NCBI GenBank assembly: GCA_020061125.1
Contig: JAGUYV010000204.1
Location: 1-15,705 of the forward strand
Direction of reading: 5' to 3'
Length of the DNA: 15,705 nucleotides
From: a bacterium
Lineage (GTDB): Bacteria > UBP15 > UBA6099 > DSWB01
The notes beneath the pieces are model-generated. The model was not told the origin of the DNA. It worked only from the letters and a program-made list of their open reading frames with translations, and ran no database searches. Position 1 is the first letter of the stretch, and each line of letters opens with the position of its first letter. Position numbers and translations under genes: made by a program. This document shows positions 1 through 5,147 of the stretch, one piece after another.

Positions 1-279
1 CCGCACTGCGCGCCGGTCCCGGACCGCGCCACGGCCGCGCCGGGATACATGCTCATACTGCGGGATCTGCTCGGCCGGGGGGCGCGCGCAGTCATCACAA
101 CCATGCAACGGCCCGGGCAGGCCGCCGCGGAACAGGTTCTGATCCGGTTCTACGCGGAAATGCGCGCGGGCGCGCCCCCGGCCCAGGCTCTGCGCGCCTC
201 ACAGATGCGAATGCTCAACGACCCGCAGTTCGCGGATCCCGCCCACTGGGCGCCGTTCTTTTATTCGGGAATTCCCTGA
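1..279 (+). CDS. CHAT-domain protein, C-terminal end (5'-truncated by window)
   Basis: Frame 1 is open from the first base to the TGA at 277-279, giving the last 92 residues of a longer protein. The pattern fits the end of a CHAT (caspase HetF associated with TPRs) domain: a GARAV-like strand (residues 27-31 of the fragment), an amphipathic segment with FYAEM, a G-x-P-x-x-AL-R helix, and a closing HWAPFFYSG resembling the family's yWaaFvl.G ending. CHAT domains are cysteine proteases of the caspase/separase clan, often fused to TPR repeats and used in signalling or defence. The catalytic His lies outside the window. A Cys at fragment residue 3 is at about the right distance to be the catalytic Cys, but its context is atypical. 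The ATG at 49 is internal to the domain and is not taken as the start. It converges on the next gene with 3 nt between stop codons and no terminator hairpin visible. Confidence 0.72.
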   Translation, partial: PHCAPVPDRATAAPGYMLILRDLLGRGARAVITTMQRPGQAAAEQVLIRFYAEMRAGAPPAQALRASQMRMLNDPQFADPAHWAPFFYSGIP

Positions 280-282
280 ATA

Positions 283-972
283 TCAGTCCCCGGAATCGTC
301 ACCTGAATCCGGGTTGGCCGGGGGTTCCGGGACCGCGCCAGCGTCCTTGGAAGAAAATTTGACGGACGATTTGGCGGTGTTGCCGGATGAAGAGGATTTT
401 TCGCCTGATTGGGATTTCTGTTCCGGCGAGGCCGGGGGCTTGACTCCGGCGAGCAGGTCTTCGAGCGCTTTGACCCGGCTGTTGGAATACCCCGCCACGA
501 ATCCGATGGCTTCCTTGAGCACCTGTTCCGAGACCATGGTCTGGGGCATTTTCACGGCGTACTGGATGAAGTACTGGTTGTCCTGCAGGAAAATGGAATA
601 GCTGCCGGGGTTGGTGTCGTAGCTGTTCTCGTCCAGAAGCTGCATCAGGAACACGCTGTTGACTTTCTCCGTGGACATGAGCGTGGTGCCGACCACGAGA
701 AGGGACGCCTCGGGGTTTTCGTTGGTGGCGGTGATGACCACCTCCCAGCCGAAGTCCCAGCCCGGCCGCGCATACAGAACTTTCCACATGCCGGTGTCCA
801 GTTTTTCTAGGAACTTGTAGCCCGGCTCGTTGTAGTCGGAAAGGATTTTCTGGATGGAATCGTTGTTGAGGGATTCCGCGGCGCGCGCAACGCCGGTGAA
901 GCCAATGATCCCCGCAAGAATCAGCGCAAACAACCCGTGCAAAACCGCCCTGTGAGCATGTCTATTCATCAT
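283..972 (-). CDS. Secreted protein of unknown function, possibly YbjN/CesT-like
   Basis: 229 residues. The N-terminus is a convincing Sec signal peptide: a basic MMNRHAHR region, a hydrophobic stretch at about 11-28, and an ARA-AES cleavage site near residue 31. The mature core (about 35-175) alternates beta-strand-like and helical segments. One stretch (LMQLLDEN, then SIFLQDNQYFIQYAV, then MVSEQVLKEAIGFV) resembles the YbjN/type III chaperone-like fold; this rests on pattern only and is not firm. The last 50 or so residues are a Ser/Lys/Pro/Asp-rich, probably disordered tail with no cysteine. No catalytic motif is seen. The first of two adjacent ATGs is chosen because a strong promoter ends 6 nt before it; there is no Shine-Dalgarno sequence. 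It diverges from the radical SAM gene and converges on the CHAT gene. Confidence 0.78.
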   Translation of the reverse strand: MMNRHAHRAVLHGLFALILAGIIGFTGVARAAESLNNDSIQKILSDYNEPGYKFLEKLDTGMWKVLYARPGWDFGWEVVITATNENPEASLLVVGTTLMSTEKVNSVFLMQLLDENSYDTNPGSYSIFLQDNQYFIQYAVKMPQTMVSEQVLKEAIGFVAGYSNSRVKALEDLLAGVKPPASPEQKSQSGEKSSSSGNTAKSSVKFSSKDAGAVPEPPANPDSGDDSGD

Positions 973-978
973 GCCCGC

Positions 979-1007
979 ATACTATCCCGAAAAATTCCCG
1001 GTGTCAA
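979..1007 (-). promoter_or_regulatory. Sigma70-like promoter giving a predicted leaderless mRNA
   Basis: On the minus strand TTGACA (1002-1007, a perfect -35) is followed after 17 nt by TAGTAT (979-984, 5/6 to the -10 consensus). Six bases then separate the -10 from the ATG at 972, so the expected +1 is the A of the start codon. Only GCGGGC lies between, with no Shine-Dalgarno motif. Confidence 0.7.
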
Positions 1008-1041
1008 TCTCGGTTGCGAATTCAAACACGGCGCACGCGCA

Positions 1042-1071
1042 TTGAAGTTTCCGCGCCCGCATTCCTATACT
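1042..1071 (+). promoter_or_regulatory. Probable sigma70-like promoter of the radical SAM gene
   Basis: TTGAAG (1042-1047), an 18-nt spacer and TATACT (1066-1071, 5/6 to the -10 consensus). The expected transcription start is near 1078-1080, only about 7-9 nt before the ATG at 1087. This makes the upstream in-frame ATGs, including 1075, unlikely starts. The divergent promoter at 979-1007 lies back to back with it. Confidence 0.5.
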
Positions 1072-1086
1072 TATATGGGACCGCGC

Positions 1087-2361
1087 ATGGAAAAATTTGT
1101 GGTAGACGACATGGAAGTGCTGTTCGACCACGGGGGCCGCAGCGACTGGGGCAAGTACACCTTTCCCGTGTTCTACGGCCTTCCGGTGATCGTGCGGTGG
1201 CGGCGGCACGAGTTCCACTTCAATCTCCTGGGCCAGGTGCGGCGCATCATGAGCCGGGCGCGCTACTGGCCCAACGCCCAGGAAACCCTCAAGCGCACCA
1301 TCGCCAACGACTGGATTTTCATGTCCACCTTCGGGTACGAGAGCAGCTTTTCGCTCATGAAAAGCCACTATGTGCCCATGACCTCGTATCACGACCCGGC
1401 CCTGTTCCTCAAGGAGGAGCGGCCCCTGGACAGCCCGTATGTGGCCCAGGCCCTCGAGACCTTCGACGAACTCGTGGCGCATGCCGGGGAACTGGCGCGC
1501 AATGGAGCGCCCCCGCGCGCCGCGGCCTTCCTCGAAAAAGTGTCCGGCTTCGGCCGCTCCGCTCTGGACGCCCAGCGCCGCCGCCTGCACGCCATCAACG
1601 GCGGCCACCTCACCGTGCTGCCGCCAGACACTATTGATGTGGAATACGAAATCATTCCGTTGCAAATCAGCGATGGCTGCACCGGCGGATGCGCGTTCTG
1701 CAAATTCAACGACGGCATCGGATTCCGCGTGCGCAGCCCCGAAAACATCAAAACCCAGGTCTCGGAACTCAAGTCGTTCTTCGGCGAGGATCTGATCAAC
1801 TACAACGCCGTGGTTCTGGGGCAGAACGACGCGCTGGCCGCGGGCGCGCACGCCATTGATTTCGCCGCGCGCCTGGCCTACGAGGAATTGCGCGTCGCTG
1901 ATTCGTATCACGACGGCAGTTTTCTCTACATGTTCGGCGGCGCGCACACGCTCCTGGACGCGGACGACGAGCTGTTCGAGGCCATGGACAATCTGCCGTT
2001 CGGCAATATTTTCATCAATGTGGGGCTGGAGTCGCCGCACGAGGACACGCTCCAGTTGCTGGGCAAGCCGCAGAGCGCGGCGGATGTGCGCCGAGCGTTC
2101 GAGAAAATCCGCCACGCGAACAGGGATTTCAACAAACTGAACATTTCATGCAACTTCGTGGTGGGAGACGACCTGCCCCGCGCGCATGTGGACGCGGTGC
2201 GGGATCTGCTGTCGAGCGCGGACACGCGCATGACCAAAGGCTGCGCCTATATTTCCCCGCTGGAAAACGCGGCTTCGCCGCGCCTCACGCGCAACGATTT
2301 CACGAGCATCAAGCTCGCCGCCAAAATGCCGGTCTTCCTCTATCTTGTGCAGCGGCTTTAA
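1087..2361 (+). CDS. Radical SAM protein of unrecognised subfamily
   Basis: 424 residues from the ATG at 1087. That start is chosen because the best promoter would initiate at about 1078-1080; a GGGA lies 6 nt upstream. Starts at 1075 or 937 are possible but would precede the transcript or overlap the divergent gene. The defining feature is C198-x3-C202-x2-C205 (CTGGCAFC), which binds the [4Fe-4S] cluster used to cleave S-adenosylmethionine. Further along come features of a radical SAM TIM barrel: a VVLGQNDAL segment, a FINVGLESPHEDTLQLLGK segment like the HemN/Elp3-type G-x-E strand, and ISCNFVVGDDLP. The first 190 or so residues form a separate N-terminal region rich in Trp, Tyr and His (FYGLPVIVRWRRHEFHF) that I cannot assign. 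There is no cysteine-rich SPASM tail and no B12 domain that I can see. No operon partner suggests the substrate. Confidence 0.85.
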   Translation: MEKFVVDDMEVLFDHGGRSDWGKYTFPVFYGLPVIVRWRRHEFHFNLLGQVRRIMSRARYWPNAQETLKRTIANDWIFMSTFGYESSFSLMKSHYVPMTSYHDPALFLKEERPLDSPYVAQALETFDELVAHAGELARNGAPPRAAAFLEKVSGFGRSALDAQRRRLHAINGGHLTVLPPDTIDVEYEIIPLQISDGCTGGCAFCKFNDGIGFRVRSPENIKTQVSELKSFFGEDLINYNAVVLGQNDALAAGAHAIDFAARLAYEELRVADSYHDGSFLYMFGGAHTLLDADDELFEAMDNLPFGNIFINVGLESPHEDTLQLLGKPQSAADVRRAFEKIRHANRDFNKLNISCNFVVGDDLPRAHVDAVRDLLSSADTRMTKGCAYISPLENAASPRLTRNDFTSIKLAAKMPVFLYLVQRL

Positions 2362-2376
2362 CAATGGATTGCGAAT

Positions 2377-2390
2377 AGCGGTCCGGGGCT
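2377..2390 (+). repeat. 14-bp direct repeat, left copy
   Basis: AGCGGTCCGGGGCT is identical to the copy at 3033-3046. It lies 15 bp after the radical SAM stop codon. The two copies bracket the gene-less block with the hairpin repeats. Confidence 0.6.
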
Positions 2391-2401
2391 GTTGAAATTC
2401 C

Positions 2402-2430
2402 TTTAACCTGGCAACAACGCAAGATATATA
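2402..2430 (+). promoter_or_regulatory. Weak promoter-like AT-rich signal
   Basis: TTTAAC (2402-2407), a 17-nt spacer and TATATA (2425-2430), in a tract that continues as ATATATAAAATT. The -35 match is poor. No gene start follows; a transcript from here would run into the hairpin at 2481-2502. It could be a remnant promoter or serve a small RNA; neither can be decided from sequence. Confidence 0.2.
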
Positions 2431-2475
2431 AAATTCGTTGCGCCCGGACAGGCGCGTATTGCCTTGCGTCAATTG

Positions 2476-2507
2476 GGAGCGGCGGGGTGCGGTGACCCCG
2501 CCCTACA
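2476..2507 (+). repeat. GC hairpin repeat, copy 1 (inverted relative to copies 2 and 3)
   Basis: This 32-nt unit is the perfect reverse complement of 2793-2824. Inside it GGCGGGGT (2481-2488) pairs with ACCCCGCC (2495-2502) across a 6-nt loop, so each copy is a strong 8-bp hairpin followed by CTACA. The form resembles REP-type intergenic repeats. Confidence 0.75.
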
Positions 2508-2706
2508 GACTTACCGTTGCTTTTCAGCCTCATTCGAGAGGGGCCTGCATTCTGCGTTAATGGCAAATAATCTGCTGCCTCAATTGTGCGCAACCCTGTT
2601 GGTGTACAGGATGCGCTCCCCAAAAAACAAAATCTTGTCTATTGTGCGATTCCCCACACAAGGCGCAGACGACGCAATAAAACGGTCCCTCCAATAGACT
2701 CCGTCT

Positions 2707-2733
2707 TGTAGGGCGGGGGCGCCGAACTCCGCC
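2707..2733 (-). repeat. GC hairpin repeat, copy 2 (diverged)
   Basis: It begins with the same TGTAGGGCGGGG as copy 3 and matches it at 23 of 27 positions. The stem can still form (GGCGG with CCGCC, plus one G-T wobble), so the changes partly preserve the hairpin. Confidence 0.65.
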
Positions 2734-2792
2734 ATGATTTTTAGCGCACAGCAATGCCGATCCGCAAATATTACGATCCGCTTCACGGGTTT

Positions 2793-2824
2793 TGTAGGGC
2801 GGGGTCACCGCACCCCGCCGCTCC
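2793..2824 (-). repeat. GC hairpin repeat, copy 3
   Basis: A perfect 32-nt inverted match to 2476-2507, with the same 8-bp GGCGGGGT/ACCCCGCC stem and 6-nt loop. It lies in the same orientation as the diverged copy at 2707-2733. Confidence 0.75.
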
Positions 2825-3032
2825 AAAGCAATGCGAGGCGGAATGCCGCTGCCCGGACAAGACGCATCTGACATTCCTTTGGTTGCAGGGTTGATCCCTC
2901 TCGCATAATGCAAGCACGGCTTTTTTGGGGCAACAGCCTTTCAGTCCCCATGTTTCGCTACCCTGCGACGGAACGAGCCAACTTGTGGAAAAGTGGAAAC
3001 CGTTGCACGCAGAGCATGCCCGTTGTTACGGC

Positions 3033-3046
3033 AGCGGTCCGGGGCT
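3033..3046 (+). repeat. 14-bp direct repeat, right copy
   Basis: Identical to 2377-2390. It overlaps the last two bases of the hydrolase gene's stop codon region (stop at 3045-3047 on the minus strand). Confidence 0.6.
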
Positions 3047-4286
3047 ATGATTCCCGGTCCAGGGTTTCGATCAGGTCAATGACCAGGGAACTCCAGCCGA
3101 AGTGCCCGGCGCCGTGGCCCTGGCTCGTGAACGGGTCGTAATACTCGCGGAACCCGCTGCGGTCCACCATGGCGATGGTGCGCAGGGCCAGCTCGCGCGC
3201 CATGTCCTGCCGCCCGTACCGGCGCAAACCCTCCACCATGAGCCAGTTGGTGTTCACCCACACGGTGCCGCGCCAGTATTGCACCTGGTCGAACGCCGGA
3301 TGCTTGATGTCAACGGTGGGAACCGGATATTCGGTCCAGAATGTGCCGGGATCGGACAGATGCGCGATGAGGCGTTCGGCCCGGTCCGGGGCCGCGATGC
3401 CCGCATACAGAGGCAGGAGCGAAAACGGGGTCAGAGCCTTGAGCATGCGCTCACCGCGGCCTTCGAGGCAGTAATACGCGCCCGTGGCCGGGTCGTACAT
3501 CTTGGTGTTGATGGCCTGCGCGGTGTCTTCCGAGCGCAACTCGTATTTTTCCCGCAGGCCGCCGTCGCCCAGTTCCCCGGCGATCCGCGCCAGGGTGGCG
3601 GTGTTGCGGCAGTAGTAGCAGTTCATGTCAATGGCTTCCACATCGAATAGGGACACGCGGCGCATGCGCTCGCTCCGGTACCCGGACACGAAGTTGAAGA
3701 GCATGATGAGCTTTGTTTTGGGGATGTTGAATTTCCAGCGTTTGAATTTCGCGGGGTCCACGCCGAAGATGGTGTCCCAACGCGGCGAGTTGTCTATGCC
3801 GGTTTCCCAGGGGTGATACACGCTGATGAGGGCGTCGCCGTCCGGGTCGCGGTCCACGCTCAACCAGTCGTGATACCGGCACAGGGGCTGGAACATTTCT
3901 TCGAGGAACGCCCTGTCGCCGGTGATTTCATAGATGCCCCAGACCGCGTCGGCCAGGATGGGGGGCTGGGTGATGCCGCTGGTGTCGCGGCCGGTGAAGT
4001 GCTCGAAGCGGCGGTAGAAAGGCCGCAGGTGCACCATGTTGGGGATGCGCCCGTCGGGCCACTGGCCGCTGACAAGGGAGCGCAGCTCGTTTTTGGCGAA
4101 ATCCGGGTCGAACCAGCGCAGGGCCATGACATGGAAACACGAGTCCCACAGCCACTGGCCCTGATACATGATGTCGTCGGGGCAAGTGAAATGGTAGTCT
4201 TTGCCGTTCTTGCGCAGTGTGCGCCGGTTGCGGTGGAGCAATCGTTCGGCGCCCTGGCGCACGCGATTCATGGCGGATTTGTCCAT
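3045..4286 (-). CDS. GH63-type mannosylglycerate/glucosylglycerate hydrolase-like protein
   Basis: 413 residues, the usual size for bacterial GH63 single-domain enzymes with an (alpha/alpha)6 barrel. Motifs of the mannosylglycerate/glucosylglycerate hydrolase group are present: WLWDSCFH with Asp48, SGQWPDGRIPNMV, TSGITQPP with Gln107, HPWETGIDNSPRWD (159-171), VQYWRGTVWVNTNWL (335-349), and REYYDP with Glu381. In the Thermus enzyme the corresponding Asp and Glu are, from memory, the catalytic acid and base. Such enzymes release glycerate from the osmolytes mannosylglycerate or glucosylglycerate; the exact substrate cannot be read from sequence, and other GH63/GH15-like alpha-glycosidases are possible. 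There is no signal peptide, so it is probably cytoplasmic. The ATG lies 3 nt after the thymidylate kinase stop with only a distant AGGA, which suggests translational coupling; an alternative ATG is at 4271. Confidence 0.85.
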   Translation of the reverse strand: MDKSAMNRVRQGAERLLHRNRRTLRKNGKDYHFTCPDDIMYQGQWLWDSCFHVMALRWFDPDFAKNELRSLVSGQWPDGRIPNMVHLRPFYRRFEHFTGRDTSGITQPPILADAVWGIYEITGDRAFLEEMFQPLCRYHDWLSVDRDPDGDALISVYHPWETGIDNSPRWDTIFGVDPAKFKRWKFNIPKTKLIMLFNFVSGYRSERMRRVSLFDVEAIDMNCYYCRNTATLARIAGELGDGGLREKYELRSEDTAQAINTKMYDPATGAYYCLEGRGERMLKALTPFSLLPLYAGIAAPDRAERLIAHLSDPGTFWTEYPVPTVDIKHPAFDQVQYWRGTVWVNTNWLMVEGLRRYGRQDMARELALRTIAMVDRSGFREYYDPFTSQGHGAGHFGWSSLVIDLIETLDRES

Positions 4287-4289
4287 GGG

Positions 4290-4943
4290 TCAGTCGCAGG
4301 TCCTTTCACTGATGAGAGCGCTCACGCGCCGGCTCACCTCGCGCGCCACGGCCGCGGGACGCTGCGCGCCTTTGATGCGTACGAAAAACGGATCGTCCAT
4401 GGCGTCGAAAATGGCCGCGACCCGTTCGAGAAACTCGAGTTTTTCATACCCGGCGTTCGCGCCGCCGCGTTTTTTGTTGATGCGCGCGATGCCCGCGCGG
4501 GGCGTTATGCGGATATAGAACACGGCGTCGGGACGCGGGAACCGGTGGGTTTTCTCATTGAGCCGCCGCAGGGCCGCAGGGTCCGCGCCCAGCGCGCCCT
4601 GATAAGCGATGGTGGAAAAATAGTAGCGATCGCAGATCACGATGGCGCCGCGCCGCAGGGCCGGGCGGATGACCTGGCGCACATGCTCGCGCCGATCCTG
4701 CACGAAAATCCCGATTTCCTGGTCCAGGGAGGTTCCGGAGCGGCCTTTGGCGGCGATGTCCCGGATTTTACGGCCCCATGGCCCGTCCGTTGGTTCGCGG
4801 GTCAGCACGGCATCCCAGCCCCGGGCCTCGAGATCATGGAACAGACGCGCGGCCTGGGTACTCTTGCCGGACCCGTCTATGCCTTCAAAAACGATAAAAA
4901 GACCTTTATCAATGCGTTTTTTCTGATTATCCGTCGTTTTCAT
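4290..4943 (-). CDS. tmk: Thymidylate kinase (dTMP kinase)
   Basis: 217 residues, typical for the family. It phosphorylates dTMP to dTDP with ATP in the cytoplasm, an essential step toward dTTP. The P-loop is GIDGSGKST (residues 21-29), preceded by FIVFE. TREP (48-51) matches the substrate-binding strand, CDRYYFSTIAYQG (104-116) is the DR(Y/H) signature, and a basic LID segment RINKKRGG lies near residues 154-161. The P-loop lacks Arg and the LID is basic, as in the E. coli-like (type II) enzymes. The ATG is set by GGAGG at 4948-4952, 4 nt upstream, and a good promoter just beyond it. It is first in a two-gene unit with the GH63 hydrolase, a pairing with no obvious metabolic logic. Confidence 0.95.
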   Translation of the reverse strand: MKTTDNQKKRIDKGLFIVFEGIDGSGKSTQAARLFHDLEARGWDAVLTREPTDGPWGRKIRDIAAKGRSGTSLDQEIGIFVQDRREHVRQVIRPALRRGAIVICDRYYFSTIAYQGALGADPAALRRLNEKTHRFPRPDAVFYIRITPRAGIARINKKRGGANAGYEKLEFLERVAAIFDAMDDPFFVRIKGAQRPAAVAREVSRRVSALISERTCD

Positions 4944-4947
4944 AATG

Positions 4948-4952
4948 CCTCC
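4948..4952 (-). promoter_or_regulatory. Ribosome binding site of tmk
   Basis: GGAGG on the minus strand, 4 nt before the ATG at 4943. It fixes the start of tmk. Confidence 0.75.
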
Positions 4953-4963
4953 GGCGCGTTGAT

Positions 4964-4992
4964 ATTTTACGGCATAATGCGCGCCCCGGCAA
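4964..4992 (-). promoter_or_regulatory. Sigma70-like promoter of tmk
   Basis: On the minus strand TTGCCG (4987-4992), 17-nt spacer, TAAAAT (4964-4969). The expected start is near 4957, leaving a leader of about 14 nt that just accommodates the GGAGG. Confidence 0.6.
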
Positions 4993-5076
4993 GAATCCCG
5001 CAGAGGTCCCGCGAGGCCCCTTGCGCGAACCCGCGGGAACTTGTATATTTTCCGCCTGTCTAAATGAAGTAGCGCA

Positions 5077-5105
5077 TGTCAATTTGTTTCTATATTCTGG
5101 ATAAT
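5077..5105 (+). promoter_or_regulatory. Possible promoter region of the PBP/SecA operon
   Basis: The 5' region of the PBP gene is AT-rich (about 5081-5128), unlike its surroundings. The best-spaced boxes are TGTCAA (5077-5082), 17 nt, GATAAT (5100-5105). Alternatives such as TATATT at 5091 or TTGTTT at 5084 exist, so the exact boxes are uncertain. Confidence 0.3.
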
Positions 5106-5147
5106 AGAAAATAGATACAAAACATTACTTTGAAGCGGAAACGAGTC

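Larger units (their letters stand above)
2362..3044. other. Gene-less block with hairpin repeats
   Basis: This 683-bp stretch separates the radical SAM gene from the hydrolase gene that ends at 3045. Both neighbours point into it, so transcripts from both sides converge here, yet no clear terminator stem with a T-run is visible. It holds three copies of a GC-rich hairpin repeat, an AT-rich tract near 2421-2433, and a 14-bp direct repeat at its two edges. Open frames here (for example 2464-2697 on plus and 2557-2913 on minus) run through the repeats, lack ribosome binding sites and show no recognisable domain, so they are not called as genes. Base composition is visibly less GC-rich than the flanking genes. 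Confidence 0.6.

Noticed and set aside
2464-2913. Small open frames in the gene-less block (2464-2697 plus, 2557-2913 minus)
   Set aside because: They pass through the hairpin repeats, have no ribosome site and show no protein-like conservation pattern.
2905-2930. Terminator near the T-run at about 2921-2926
   Set aside because: Only a 4-bp AAGC/GCTT stem with a 3-nt loop precedes the T-run, too weak to call.
5007-5038. TCCCGCG...CGCGGGA inverted repeat between tmk and the PBP gene
   Set aside because: The stem is 7 bp with an 18-nt loop and no T-run; it could be chance and lies upstream of both genes.
5130-5147. TTG at 5130 as the PBP start
   Set aside because: No ribosome site precedes it, and the ATG at 5148 gives the same protein minus six residues.
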